A DNA stretch of 64,000 nucleotides from Geomicrobium sp. JCM 19038 (GTDB lineage: Bacteria; Bacillota; Bacilli; Bacillales; Marinococcaceae): positions 124,001 to 188,000 of the forward strand of contig NZ_BAXA01000005.1 in NCBI RefSeq assembly GCF_000698125.1. Reading direction: 5' to 3'. Positions within the stretch are counted from its first letter, which is position 1, and the number at the start of each line of letters is the position of its first letter. Below are positions 17,782-27,140 of the stretch, in pieces. Made by a program: the position numbers and the translations under genes. A model generated the notes under the pieces. It had not been told where the DNA came from and did not search any database. It saw only the letters and a program-made list of their open reading frames with translations.

Positions 17782-17810
17782 AAAAACGCTCCTGTCGGGG
17801 CGTTTTTTTG
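17782..17810 (+). terminator. Rho-independent terminator
   Basis: AAAACGCTCC-TGTC-GGGGCGTTTT plus a T-run, 20 bp after ppk. It closes the polyphosphate operon. Confidence 0.9.
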
Positions 17811-17955
17811 ATGTGAATGTAGAGTAATATAATTTTGTAGTTTAAAATTCACTATTTTATAAAAATATTAGAGGATCTACGAATTGAATCAGGAATTAGG
17901 TAATGGGAAGATTTTTTTACGAACTACAAAAGCGCTTAAAGATGAGGTGGGTAAT

Positions 17956-19014
17956 GTGAAGAAATTCGATGTAGCTTGCATGCCAGGAGATGGTATTGGG
18001 GTAGAAGTCGTACCAGAAGCGATGCGAGTGTTGGAAGCTGTGGCAAAGATTCATGGAGGAATGACGTTTTCTTTCGATACATTTGATTGGAATTGTGATT
18101 ACTACGTCAAACATGGACGCATGATGCCAGAAGACGGACTTGATCGATTGAGTCAATATGATAGCGTCTTTCTCGGTGCAATTGGGGACGTTACAAAAGT
18201 ACCAGATCATATTTCGGTTTGGGAGTCGATCTTAACGATTCGCCGAGAATTCGAGCAAGTCTTGAACATTCGCCCTGCGAAGATCATTCAAGGTGTTCAT
18301 TCGCCACTCGTTAATCCGAAAGAATTTGATTTGATCGTTGTTCGGGAGAACAGTGAGGGAGAGTATAGCACGGTCGGTGGGAAAATGTACAAAGGCAAAG
18401 ATGAGATCGCTGTTCAGAACAACTTCTTCTCACGCCGAGCGATGAGTGAAGCGATGCACTACGCCTTTGAACTCGCCAATAAAAGAAAAGGTCACGTGAC
18501 GAGTGCAACGAAGTCGAATGGGATTTACCATTCCATGCCATTTTGGGATGAAGTGTTTCAAGAAGTCTCATCTGATTATCCCGATATTCAGACGGATTCA
18601 CAACATATTGATGCGCTCGTGGCGTTTTTTGTTACGGATCCGGCCAGATTCGATGTGATTGTAGCCTCCAATTTGTTTGGAGATATCCTAACAGATCTCG
18701 GAGCGGGGATTATGGGGAGTGTCGGAATCGCGCCAGCGGCAAACATTAACCTTAATGGAAAGTACCCGTCAATGTTTGAACCTGTTCACGGCTCAGCGCC
18801 TGATATTGCTGGAAAAGGAATTGCGAACCCAATTGGACAAATTTGGACGGCTAAATTGATGCTCGATCATTTCGGTGAAACCGAACTTGGGGACCTTGTT
18901 ATGGATGCGATTGAGCAAGTCATTCAATCAAAACGCACGACAACAGATATCGGAGGAACGTTATCTACAAAGGAAGTAACAGAAGAAATACTATCAGAAT
19001 TAAATAACAATTAA
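17956..19014 (+). CDS. Tartrate dehydrogenase/decarboxylase-like (isopropylmalate-dehydrogenase family)
   Basis: The start is chosen at GTG 17956 because GAGGTGG lies 6 bases upstream and the product then begins with the canonical KKFDVACMPGDGIGVEVV. An in-frame TTG at 17884 would add 24 unmatched residues. The 352 residues show IRREFEQVLNIRPAK, the substrate arginines, the catalytic tyrosine region NSEGEYSTVGG, and the metal-binding SNLFGDILTDLGAG and EPVHGSAPDIAGKG. The SVWESILTIRREF pattern resembles TtuC/YeaU-type enzymes acting on tartrate or D-malate with NAD and Mn/Mg. It heads a five-gene catabolic and transport cluster. Confidence 0.85.
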   Translation: MKKFDVACMPGDGIGVEVVPEAMRVLEAVAKIHGGMTFSFDTFDWNCDYYVKHGRMMPEDGLDRLSQYDSVFLGAIGDVTKVPDHISVWESILTIRREFEQVLNIRPAKIIQGVHSPLVNPKEFDLIVVRENSEGEYSTVGGKMYKGKDEIAVQNNFFSRRAMSEAMHYAFELANKRKGHVTSATKSNGIYHSMPFWDEVFQEVSSDYPDIQTDSQHIDALVAFFVTDPARFDVIVASNLFGDILTDLGAGIMGSVGIAPAANINLNGKYPSMFEPVHGSAPDIAGKGIANPIGQIWTAKLMLDHFGETELGDLVMDAIEQVIQSKRTTTDIGGTLSTKEVTEEILSELNNN

Positions 19015-19025
19015 GGGGCGATTGT

Positions 19026-19766
19026 ATGAAACTACAACAGAAAGTCATTGTCGTTACAGGAGCAAACGGAGGAATGGGTAGGCAACTTGTTGAGGATAGC
19101 TTGGCAGAAGGAGCGATTGTTGCGGGCTTCGATTTAGCAGACGAAGCGGTCGTATCAAATGAGCGCTATTTTTATCAACGTGTTGATCTTGGAGAGGAAG
19201 AGGAAGTGAATCAAGCGTTTTCGGAAGTTGTTGCACGTTACGATCATGTTGACGCGCTCGTGAATTTAGCAGGCATTGCCCAATCAGCCACCCCTCTTGA
19301 GGACGTAACATTGGATGACTGGGAACGGATTCATAAAATTAATTCAACGTCTGTTTTCTTAACGTGTAAAGCGGCAAGCCGTGTCATGAAGAAAGCGGGA
19401 AGGGGTTCAATTGTGAATGTGGCATCCGTCTCAGCAGTAAGACCACGTCCAGGGTTGAATGCATATATTGCATCCAAAGGAGCGGTTGTCTCATTTACAG
19501 AAGCGATTGCCATTGAGCTTGCGGAATATGGTGTACGAGCAAATGTCTTGCATCCAGGACCTGCTGATACGGCAATGATTAGCCAGTTTGCTGGCGTCGA
19601 TCAGAACATTGATGAAGTTAAAGAGAATGTCTTCAAGAAAAGCGTTCCTTTAGGAAGACTCATTCGACCTGAAGACATTAGCACAGGGATTATCTACCTT
19701 TGCAGTGATGATGCCAGTATGGTTACTGGAACGACATTGCGAATTGACGGAGGAAGGGGGCTGTAA
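19026..19766 (+). CDS. Short-chain dehydrogenase/reductase
   Basis: This 246-residue SDR starts 12 bp after the tartrate-dehydrogenase-like gene. The cofactor loop TGANGGMG is at 12-19, followed by LVNLAGIAQ (a NxAG variant), SIVNVASVSAV, catalytic YIASK and GTTLRIDGGRGL. The aspartate at the end of the second beta strand (AGFDLAD) suggests NAD preference. ATG has AAGGGGCGATTGT upstream. It is probably a step in oxidation of a hydroxy acid or polyol in the same operon; the substrate is unknown. Confidence 0.85.
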   Translation: MKLQQKVIVVTGANGGMGRQLVEDSLAEGAIVAGFDLADEAVVSNERYFYQRVDLGEEEEVNQAFSEVVARYDHVDALVNLAGIAQSATPLEDVTLDDWERIHKINSTSVFLTCKAASRVMKKAGRGSIVNVASVSAVRPRPGLNAYIASKGAVVSFTEAIAIELAEYGVRANVLHPGPADTAMISQFAGVDQNIDEVKENVFKKSVPLGRLIRPEDISTGIIYLCSDDASMVTGTTLRIDGGRGL

Positions 19767-19767
19767 C

Positions 19768-21192
19768 ATGCAAAAGCCAATGTATATTAATGGCGTTTGG
19801 CAAAAGCGGGAAGAGGAACTCATCGTTTTAGATCCTGCTACGAGAGATGTGCATTATTCAGTACCAAAAGCAAGTGTTCAAGACGTAAATGAAGCGATCG
19901 AGGCGGCTCATCAAACCTTTCATTCAGAAGCGTGGCGTTCATTTAAACCGCACGAACGTGGGTATTGTCTACATAAAGTAGCAGCAGACTTACGAGAGCG
20001 TCTGCAAGAATTTGCTAAGGCTGAAACGTTAGACGTCGGGAAACCACTCAAGCAAAGTGAAGCGGATGTCGAAGCGGCAGCCCGTTATTTCGAGTATTAT
20101 GCAGCGATGGCAGATAAAGTGCTCGGTGAAACGATTCCAATTGAACCGGGGATATTGGATTATACTGTACGAGAACCGCTCGGCGTTACAGCTCACATTA
20201 TCCCTTGGAACTACCCGGTTCAAATTACAGCGAGAAGTGTTGCAGCTGCCATTGCGATGGGGAATACGACGGTCGTTAAGCCAGCAGAACAAACGCCGAG
20301 TACCGCTCTTTTATTAGCAGAAAGCATGGAAAAAGCAGGAATTCCAACGGGTGTCTATCACGTAGTGACGGGTACGGGTCAAGAAGCAGGACAAGCCTTA
20401 GCAAGCCACCCACTCGTTCGCCATATTGCATTCACCGGTTCAGTTAAGACCGGAAGTACGATTATGCAAACGGCTGCGAAGCAAATTACAGCAGTCACAC
20501 CTGAGCTAGGTGGGAAGTCACCTCAGATCGTCTTTAGTGATTGTCACTTTGAGCAAGCCGTACAAACGGTGACGAATGCCATTACGCAAAACGCTGGGCA
20601 GACGTGTTCAGCAGGTTCACGGTTAATTATAGAAGCGTCGATAGAAGAGCGGTTTGTCGAAGCATTAAAGGCGAACTTCGAAAAGCTGAGCATCGGACCT
20701 GGCATAGAGAATTATCAGCTAGGGCCGATTATTACCGATGCGCAAGTTGAACAGATTGACGGATACATTGAACGAGCAAAAGCGGACGGAGCAACTATCA
20801 TTACCGGTGGGACGAAGCAAGATGACTACTACTATCTACCAACAATCATTACGAAGATTGATGCTGGTCACCCCATTGCGCAAGAAGAAGTCTTTGGACC
20901 TGTCATCACGGTTCATCCATTCAAGACCGAAGAAGAAGCGATCGCGCTTGCGAATGGTACCGATTATGGACTCGTTACTGGAATTTGGACGAATGATATC
21001 GGGCGAGCCCACCGTATTGCAGAAGCTGCGGAATCAGGCCAAGTGTTTATTAATAACTATGGTGCTGGCGGGGGAATTCAAATGCCATTTGGCGGCTACA
21101 AACGAAGTGGTTATGGGAGAGAAAAAGGCTTAGAAGCGTTGCAAAATTACACGCAACTTAAAAACGTTGCGGTTTCGTATCGTCAATCTTAG
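19768..21192 (+). CDS. NAD(P)-dependent aldehyde dehydrogenase (betaine-aldehyde-dehydrogenase-like)
   Basis: ATG 19768 follows GGAGGAAGGGGG and abuts the SDR stop. The 474-residue product has the class-3 superfamily motifs: IIPWNYPV, the cofactor-binding FTGSVKTGS, catalytic glutamate in ELGGKSPQ, and the active-site cysteine in NAGQTCSAGSRL. PFGGYKRSGYGRE near the C-terminus is typical of GbsA/BetB relatives. It would oxidise an aldehyde made upstream in this operon to an acid. Tight spacing argues for one transcript with the two dehydrogenases and the transporter that follows. Confidence 0.9.
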   Translation: MQKPMYINGVWQKREEELIVLDPATRDVHYSVPKASVQDVNEAIEAAHQTFHSEAWRSFKPHERGYCLHKVAADLRERLQEFAKAETLDVGKPLKQSEADVEAAARYFEYYAAMADKVLGETIPIEPGILDYTVREPLGVTAHIIPWNYPVQITARSVAAAIAMGNTTVVKPAEQTPSTALLLAESMEKAGIPTGVYHVVTGTGQEAGQALASHPLVRHIAFTGSVKTGSTIMQTAAKQITAVTPELGGKSPQIVFSDCHFEQAVQTVTNAITQNAGQTCSAGSRLIIEASIEERFVEALKANFEKLSIGPGIENYQLGPIITDAQVEQIDGYIERAKADGATIITGGTKQDDYYYLPTIITKIDAGHPIAQEEVFGPVITVHPFKTEEEAIALANGTDYGLVTGIWTNDIGRAHRIAEAAESGQVFINNYGAGGGIQMPFGGYKRSGYGREKGLEALQNYTQLKNVAVSYRQS

Positions 21193-21208
21193 GAATTGAG
21201 GTGTGGGT

Positions 21209-22150
21209 ATGAGTGGCATCCAAAAATACTTTGCTTTTATCGTTGTCGCATTCAGTGTCATTGCGTTACTATACCCTCCACTGTTTAGCTGGTTAAGTCC
21301 GTACATTCCTTATTTATTAGGAGTCGTTATGTTGGCTATGGGTTTAACAATAAAGCTTAGAGATTTCTCTATTGTCTTTAAGCGACCACTTCCAATGCTT
21401 ATTGGGGGGATTGGTCAATTTCTCATTATGCCACTGATTGCGTTTGGGATTGCTGTTCTTTTTCAGCTGCCACCTGAATTAGCGGCAGGACTAATTTTGG
21501 TCGGAGCATGTCCAGGAGGTACGTCTTCAAATGTAATGGTCTATCTAGCAAGAGGAGATGTTGCGTTATCGGTTGCTATGACAACAGTGTCAACAGTCAT
21601 TGCACCGATTATGACGCCATTGATGATTCTGCTGTTGGCGAATCAGTGGATGCCAATTGATGCGAGCTCGATGCTTTTGTCAATCGTCCAAGTGATTATC
21701 GTTCCTGTTAGTTTAGGAATTCTTATTAACTATTTCTTTCCGAAGGTCGCAAGCCTTGGACGGACAGCTCTTCCGAACATTTCGATCTTTGCGATTGTAT
21801 TGATTGTCAGTGCTATCGTTGCTGTGAATCAAGAGAACTTAATAACGGTTGGATTGCTACTATTCGTAGCTGTTATTCTTCATAACGGTTTAGGACTCTT
21901 CGTCGGTTATATCGTTGCCAAGTGGTGTGGGCTTAACGAAGAACAACGACGTACGATATCATTTGAAGTAGGGATTCAGAACTCTGGGCTTGGCGGGACA
22001 CTAGCAACGTTACATTTCAGCCCATTGGCGGCTTTGCCAAGTGCGATTTTCTCAGTTTGGCAAATTATCTCGGGGCCGATCCTCGTCTCGTTTTGGAATC
22101 GAGGGAAGAAAGGAAGAGGTCGGTTAAGTTCTAAAAAGCGTATCGTCTAA
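21209..22150 (+). CDS. BASS-family sodium-dependent organic anion transporter
   Basis: ATG 21209 follows GAGGTG (an in-frame GTG lies at 21203). The 313 residues contain about nine to ten membrane segments. BASS family hallmarks are GLTIKLRDF, ACPGGTSSNVMVYLARGDVALS and FEVGIQNSGLG, the crossover motifs that bind sodium. It resembles B. subtilis YocS. It is the last gene of the tartrate-DH/SDR/ALDH run and probably imports or exports the organic acid handled by those enzymes. A hairpin follows. Confidence 0.88.
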   Translation: MSGIQKYFAFIVVAFSVIALLYPPLFSWLSPYIPYLLGVVMLAMGLTIKLRDFSIVFKRPLPMLIGGIGQFLIMPLIAFGIAVLFQLPPELAAGLILVGACPGGTSSNVMVYLARGDVALSVAMTTVSTVIAPIMTPLMILLLANQWMPIDASSMLLSIVQVIIVPVSLGILINYFFPKVASLGRTALPNISIFAIVLIVSAIVAVNQENLITVGLLLFVAVILHNGLGLFVGYIVAKWCGLNEEQRRTISFEVGIQNSGLGGTLATLHFSPLAALPSAIFSVWQIISGPILVSFWNRGKKGRGRLSSKKRIV

Positions 22151-22160
22151 ATGTATCATC

Positions 22161-22196
22161 AAAACGCGAGTCGAAAAGTTTAGGGCTCGCGTTTTG
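22161..22196 (+). terminator. Terminator-like hairpin
   Basis: AAAACGCGAG pairs with CTCGCGTTTT around a 15-base loop. The T-run is short (TTTTGTTAT), so termination may be partial. Confidence 0.65.
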
Positions 22197-22276
22197 TTAT
22201 GGAGCCAGTTGTTCTTTCTATTTCAATACCGCAATGATAAGATTATTCAAAATAATAAGAAGGGGATGGCGGAATA

Positions 22277-23599
22277 ATGTTTACTGCGCTTACAAGGTTC
22301 TCAGACAGGCTCGTACAAAGGTATTTGCCGGATGCATTTATCTTCGCATTAGTTTTAACATTGATCGTTTTTCTATTAGGAATTTTCATCACACCGAACA
22401 ATCCTGTACAGATGGTACAGCTATGGGGAGATGGATTTTGGGGTTTACTAGAATTTACGATGCAAATGTCACTCATCGTTGTAACCGGTTACATATTAGC
22501 GAACACAAGTATCGTCAAATCAATTCTTGCTCGATTAGCCCTTTTTGCTAATACCCCAGGACAAGCCATCATGCTCGTTACCTTTGTTGCGTGTATCGCT
22601 TGTTTAATCAATTATGGATTTGGTCTCGTAATAGGGGCATTGTTTGCAAAGCATGTTGTACAACAAGTACCTACGGTGAATTTTCGTTTGCTTGTTGCGT
22701 CTGCATATAGTGGCATGATCGTATGGCATGGTGGCTTGTCCGGATCAATTCCATTAACAATTGCAACTCCCGGACACTTCTTGGAAGATACGATGGGAAC
22801 GATTGCGATTCAGGATACATTGCTTGCTCCATTTAATATCTTTATCGTCGTTGTTCTTGTCATTATGTTGCCATTAATGAATCGTTTGCTCATGAGAGCT
22901 GCTGACAGTACAACAAAAATTGAACCAATCATAATTCAAGAAGAAGCAGCGGTGAAGGAGGAACCGTCGGAGAGTCTCACGCCGGCAGATCGCTTGGAAA
23001 ACAGTCAAATCATTTCGATTGTTATTGGTGGTTTAGGACTTATATTTGTAGTCATGCATTTTATTAATAATGGATTAGATCTGAATATTAACATCGTGAA
23101 CTTTGCGTTCTTGTTTCTCGGTATTCTTTTCCATCGGACACCAAGAAGGTTTTTGAAGACTGTGTCTGAAGCAGTCAAAAATGCAGGAGGAATCATCATA
23201 CAATTTCCGTTTTATGCAGGAATCATGGGGATGATGGTCGGCTCTGGACTAAGTGAGATGATGTCGGTTATGTTTATAGCGATATCTACGGAGTTTACCT
23301 TTCCGCTGTTTACGTTCATTTCCGCTGGCATTGTGAATTTCTTCGTGCCTTCGGGCGGTGGTCAATGGGCGGTTCAAGGTCCAATTATGATGAGTGCTGC
23401 CTATGAAATAGGAGCGGAACCTGCGCGTGTGGCGATGGCAGTCGCGTGGGGAGATGCATGGACAAACATGATTCAGCCGTTTTGGACGTTGCCACTTCTT
23501 GCAATCGCTGGATTAAAAGTTCGTGACATTATGGGATTCTGCGTCATTATTCTTCTCTGGACGTTTTTCCCGATTGCCATTGGGTTGCTTTTGATTTAA
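22277..23599 (+). CDS. AtoE-type short-chain fatty acid transporter
   Basis: The protein has 440 residues with about eleven membrane segments. The N-terminal FSDRLVQRYLPDAFIFALVL, the motifs YSGMIVWHGGLSGSIPL and FFVPSGGGQWAVQGP, and WGDAWTNMIQPFW are characteristic of AtoE/TIGR00366 short-chain fatty acid permeases. ATG has AAGGGGATGGCGG upstream. It lies alone between two hairpins. It may serve the hydroxybutyrate/acetoacetate catabolic genes of this region, but its own regulation is not apparent. Confidence 0.88.
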   Translation: MFTALTRFSDRLVQRYLPDAFIFALVLTLIVFLLGIFITPNNPVQMVQLWGDGFWGLLEFTMQMSLIVVTGYILANTSIVKSILARLALFANTPGQAIMLVTFVACIACLINYGFGLVIGALFAKHVVQQVPTVNFRLLVASAYSGMIVWHGGLSGSIPLTIATPGHFLEDTMGTIAIQDTLLAPFNIFIVVVLVIMLPLMNRLLMRAADSTTKIEPIIIQEEAAVKEEPSESLTPADRLENSQIISIVIGGLGLIFVVMHFINNGLDLNINIVNFAFLFLGILFHRTPRRFLKTVSEAVKNAGGIIIQFPFYAGIMGMMVGSGLSEMMSVMFIAISTEFTFPLFTFISAGIVNFFVPSGGGQWAVQGPIMMSAAYEIGAEPARVAMAVAWGDAWTNMIQPFWTLPLLAIAGLKVRDIMGFCVIILLWTFFPIAIGLLLI

Positions 23600-23680
23600 C
23601 TTATTTATTGATTCGTCGTAACTTAAACCACATTCTCTCCACTAGTTCTTACCTCAAATGAATCGATCACGTAAAAATAG

Positions 23681-23729
23681 ACGAATGCTTGAGCTGACCT
23701 GTTTAGGACTGACTCAAGCATTCGTTTTG
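23681..23729 (+). terminator. Strong terminator
   Basis: ACGAATGCTTGAG and CTCAAGCATTCGT are perfect 13-bp arms around a 19-base loop followed by TTTTG. The rest of 23600-24027 is otherwise featureless apart from the Fur-controlled promoter at its right end. Confidence 0.85.
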
Positions 23730-23972
23730 TTAGTTTTATGATTTCCGTCTTCGTCTCTTATCCCCTGCACTATCAATTGCTTTGGCCACATTCTCATTGT
23801 CTAAGCCTTAACCGCTTAAAACATAACACCTTTCCCTCCTATAGATCATTATCCTATTTGAATTATGGCGCAAAAGATTGATTTCCATTGGACGATAGAT
23901 GTATGAAGTACTGCGTCATTTCAGCTTTATGTGCCAGAACTCATAGCTGGAAATTGAATCCAAAAGACTAAT

Positions 23973-24001
23973 TGACAGTGATTATCATTCTCAATTAAAG
24001 T
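23973..24001 (+). promoter_or_regulatory. Fur-box-overlapped promoter of the siderophore operon
   Basis: TTGACA (23973-23978) and TAAAGT (23996-24001) are 17 bases apart. A Fur box, GACAGTGATTATCATTCTC (23974-23992), matches 16 of 19 positions of GATAATGATTATCATTATC and covers the -35 and spacer. Iron-replete Fur should block transcription of the siderophore genes. Confidence 0.85.
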
Positions 24002-24027
24002 GAGAGTAGATGAAAAACAAGGAGGCG

Positions 24028-24072
24028 ATGATCGTTAGAACGGTTAAATACGATTTCTCAAAAAGACAATAA
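24028..24072 (+). CDS. Short leader ORF coupled to the MFS exporter
   Basis: This 14-codon frame sits behind the only good ribosome site of the transcript start (AAGGAGG, then ATG). Its stop TAA is separated from the exporter's ATG by one base, a geometry that promotes ribosome re-initiation. The peptide has no recognisable motif. It could also be an artefact of indels at the exporter's 5' end. Confidence 0.4.
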   Translation: MIVRTVKYDFSKRQ

Positions 24073-24073
24073 C

Positions 24074-25471
24074 ATGACGTTACACAACAAAGAGAAACCT
24101 ACGTATATAGTCGTTGCAGCTATCATTGGTACAGGATTTGCTTTAGTTGTGACCAACAGTGCATTTAATGTGCTTATTCCAGGTTTATCGAACTTGTATG
24201 AGATAAAGACATCGGAAGCAAGCTGGTTAATTACGATCTACTTGTTAGCGATGACGGTAACGATGCCAATTGCTGCGTACCTATCAAGAGTTTGGGGGAG
24301 AAAGCGATTATTTACTAGTGGAGCTCTCATCTTGTTAGCATCCTCAATATATGGCGCCTTATTCTATGATTCTTTTATTGCGATTGCCTTAGTGAGGTTG
24401 TTGCACGGCGTATCGGCAGGAATTATGATTCCCCTTTCGCTCGTTTTGCTGTTCTCTCTTTACCCGCAATCCTTTCATGGAAGGATTTCAGGACTGTGGG
24501 GGCTCGTATTAACAGCAGCGCCTGCTATCGGACCATTCTTAGGTGGCGTGCTCATAGATTTGGGTAAGTTCCACTATTTATTCTGGTTCATGGTTCCTTT
24601 TGCACTTTTTGTCAGTGTAATAGGAGTCTTGAAATTACCAGAGCAACGAGCAGTACCAAGGAAAAAGACGAGTCCATATACAATTGGCGTGTTCGCCTGT
24701 TCATTGTTATGTATCTGCTTAGGATTACAGCTGATGAGCACGGCAAACCTTACGTATTGGCTGCCATATCTTTTCTTAATTCTAGGAATTGGTCTACTGT
24801 ATCTATTTTTAAGAAATCAGAGAAATGCTTCTGAACCTATGATTGCCTTGCACTTGTTTCGGAATCGACTATACACAGCGTCGGTCGTCATTGTGACCGT
24901 ACAACATTCAGTCATGTTCGGTGTATTAATTCTATTTCCCCTCATGATGCAAGATGTATTTTCTTACAGTGCAAGTGTTACTGGTGCACTGTATATCCCT
25001 GCAGCAATCTTTGCGAGTCTTTTTGCTTGGTATGGAGGGCGAAAGATTGATCAACAATCGATGTCTTTTGTCAAAATAGGCATTCTACTAACCGCACTTT
25101 CAGTCCTATTTCTAGCGTTCGTTCCAACTCATGCACCTTTATTTGTATTGATTGTCATTATGGCTATTCGGGGAATTGGAATGGGTCTATCGAACTCACC
25201 CGTCGTAACGATTGGTCTGCATGCACTTGAAGAGAAAGATTGGCACGATGGATCGGCGTTATCCAATACGTTGAAGCGGCTTTCATCGATGGTCATGGTT
25301 ATCTTCATAACGATGTACTTTGATTTAAGGTGGGCTGCCCTTGAGTCATCAATGCCTGTAACGGAGGCTAAATGGCAAGCGCTTCAAGAGCTCTGGCTGT
25401 TACTCGGATTTCTAATGATCGTGACGTTACCGTTAACCAAAGTTATCACAAATCGAACGAAAACTAGGTGA
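24074..25471 (+). CDS. MFS exporter, SbnD-like (14-TM DHA2 type), predicted siderophore efflux
   Basis: The protein has 465 residues and about fourteen hydrophobic segments. Motif A-like AYLSRVWGRKRLF follows the second helix, and AAPAIGPFLGGVL is the drug:H+ antiporter motif C. It is the first gene after the Fur box and is followed by siderophore synthetases, the position of SbnD in staphyloferrin B clusters. No ribosome site precedes ATG 24074. AAGGAGG (24019-24025) instead serves ATG 24028, which opens a 14-codon frame ending TAA at 24070-24072, one base before the MFS start. Translational coupling from this leader is likely, or the N-terminus is mis-framed. Confidence 0.85.
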   Translation: MTLHNKEKPTYIVVAAIIGTGFALVVTNSAFNVLIPGLSNLYEIKTSEASWLITIYLLAMTVTMPIAAYLSRVWGRKRLFTSGALILLASSIYGALFYDSFIAIALVRLLHGVSAGIMIPLSLVLLFSLYPQSFHGRISGLWGLVLTAAPAIGPFLGGVLIDLGKFHYLFWFMVPFALFVSVIGVLKLPEQRAVPRKKTSPYTIGVFACSLLCICLGLQLMSTANLTYWLPYLFLILGIGLLYLFLRNQRNASEPMIALHLFRNRLYTASVVIVTVQHSVMFGVLILFPLMMQDVFSYSASVTGALYIPAAIFASLFAWYGGRKIDQQSMSFVKIGILLTALSVLFLAFVPTHAPLFVLIVIMAIRGIGMGLSNSPVVTIGLHALEEKDWHDGSALSNTLKRLSSMVMVIFITMYFDLRWAALESSMPVTEAKWQALQELWLLLGFLMIVTLPLTKVITNRTKTR

Positions 25472-25481
25472 GGAGATAACG

Positions 25482-27140
25482 ATGAATCGTAATCCATGGA
25501 CGTATGCAGACGAACATACGTGTAAAACATTGCTTAATTGTTACCTAAGAGAATGTGAAGGCACGTTTATTTATAACCAAGAAAATCACTACTATGAAAT
25601 TCCATTCCCAGCAAGTGGAGCAACAATTACTGGGAAGTTAACGTACTATTCAGCAATGGGAGAACACGAATATCAAAGCTACTTCATCAAACACCAACGT
25701 ATTGATTATATGGATATTGCTTCTTTAATCGTAAAAGAATTAGCATCGAGCCATTCGACACTCTCGCAATCTGAGAAAATGGTATTTCTAAAAAAAGTGA
25801 GCAATAGTTTTCATAAGCTCAACATTTTCCTTAATCAAATGAACGATCGACCGGTTCATGATTACATTAGTTCAGAACAATCTCTCATTCACGGTCACCC
25901 TTTTCATCCTTTCCCAAAAAACCGTGAAGGGTTCTACGCAGAAGAAATTGACCGCTACAGCCCGGAATGCCACTCAGCCTTTCAGCTTGGTTATGTGGCT
26001 GTGAAAGAAGATGCCTATGTTGAAAAATGGGTCCACGAAAAGGTTCAATTCCCAGATCCGGTAATGAAAGAGGTGAAACGACATTTAGGCGACCAATATG
26101 ATGACTATCGGGTTTTACCGATGCACCCTTGGCAGTATGAACACGTTCAACGTGTGCCAGAGATTAAAGTGGCAATACGCGAAGGTACACTACAATTTTT
26201 AGGGAAGTTCGGACCGATGGCATATCCTACATCTTCAGTGCGAACGGTGTATGTGCCTGCGATGACATGCAATTTGAAATTGCCATTAGATGTGCAAATT
26301 ACGAACTTGAAGCGTAACAACACTGTGGAGCAGATGAGACGAACGCTTCAAGCGACCCGCTATTTAATGGACAATAAGTGTTTCTTTGACGAACCGTACA
26401 CGCAAATTTCATATGAAACAGCGACAGCATCCTGTCACTTTGATGATGAAAAGTTAAAATCAATGTTCACGTATGCATATCGGCCCGTAAACTTTGATAC
26501 GAGTCGGACGATGATTGCGTCTAGTTTAGTTGAATGGAATCCGTCAACGGACTGTTACCAATTGGAACAAGTTGTTGGAGGAATTGATATAGAAGATTGG
26601 TTTGTACGGTATTTAGAGATTTCATTAGTACCAATTGTCCGCTTAATTGAAGATAAGGGCGTGCACTTTGAAGCTCATTTACAAAATTGTCTTGTCACAT
26701 TGGACGATGGGCTACCTGTTCAATTCATCATTCGGGACCTTGAAGGTGTAAGTGTTGAACGAGAGAAAGCAACGTACGTTGATGCCGATGATGAGCATTC
26801 CTATTTGTTTTATTCTACTCAAGCAGCAAGGGAGAGAACGATTTATTATTTCTTCGTTAATCATCTAGGTTCTTTAATTCATGTCGTTGCGCAATTATGC
26901 AACGTGTCCGAGCAGAAGATTTGGCAACGGGTCGATGAAGTTTTGGACAGAGAATATAAGCAGACGAACAATCAATTTGTAAAACAGGTACGTGAATCAG
27001 AATCATTTATTGCGAAGACAAACATGGTTAGCTGTTTATTGAGTAAAGGAGAAACGCCATCATTTGTGCGCGTCAACAATGTCATGCACACCACACGGAG
27101 GGATTTAGATGTACCAAAACAACCTGTTGAAATCCAATAA
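25482..27140 (+). CDS. NRPS-independent siderophore synthetase (IucA/IucC family), SbnE-like
   Basis: The 552-residue protein has the IucA/IucC domain with GHPFHPFPKNREGF (about 145-158), PMHPWQYEH and TYVDADDEH-type C-terminal ferric-reductase-like region, plus HFEAHLQNCLV with the conserved H, Q and N. NIS synthetases adenylate a carboxylate of citrate and couple it to an amine or alcohol. ATG has GAGGAGATAACG upstream. It overlaps the next synthetase gene by 32 bases. By operon order (exporter, synthetase, synthetase, SbnG-like, SbnH-like) it corresponds to SbnE of staphyloferrin B. Confidence 0.88.
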   Translation: MNRNPWTYADEHTCKTLLNCYLRECEGTFIYNQENHYYEIPFPASGATITGKLTYYSAMGEHEYQSYFIKHQRIDYMDIASLIVKELASSHSTLSQSEKMVFLKKVSNSFHKLNIFLNQMNDRPVHDYISSEQSLIHGHPFHPFPKNREGFYAEEIDRYSPECHSAFQLGYVAVKEDAYVEKWVHEKVQFPDPVMKEVKRHLGDQYDDYRVLPMHPWQYEHVQRVPEIKVAIREGTLQFLGKFGPMAYPTSSVRTVYVPAMTCNLKLPLDVQITNLKRNNTVEQMRRTLQATRYLMDNKCFFDEPYTQISYETATASCHFDDEKLKSMFTYAYRPVNFDTSRTMIASSLVEWNPSTDCYQLEQVVGGIDIEDWFVRYLEISLVPIVRLIEDKGVHFEAHLQNCLVTLDDGLPVQFIIRDLEGVSVEREKATYVDADDEHSYLFYSTQAARERTIYYFFVNHLGSLIHVVAQLCNVSEQKIWQRVDEVLDREYKQTNNQFVKQVRESESFIAKTNMVSCLLSKGETPSFVRVNNVMHTTRRDLDVPKQPVEIQ

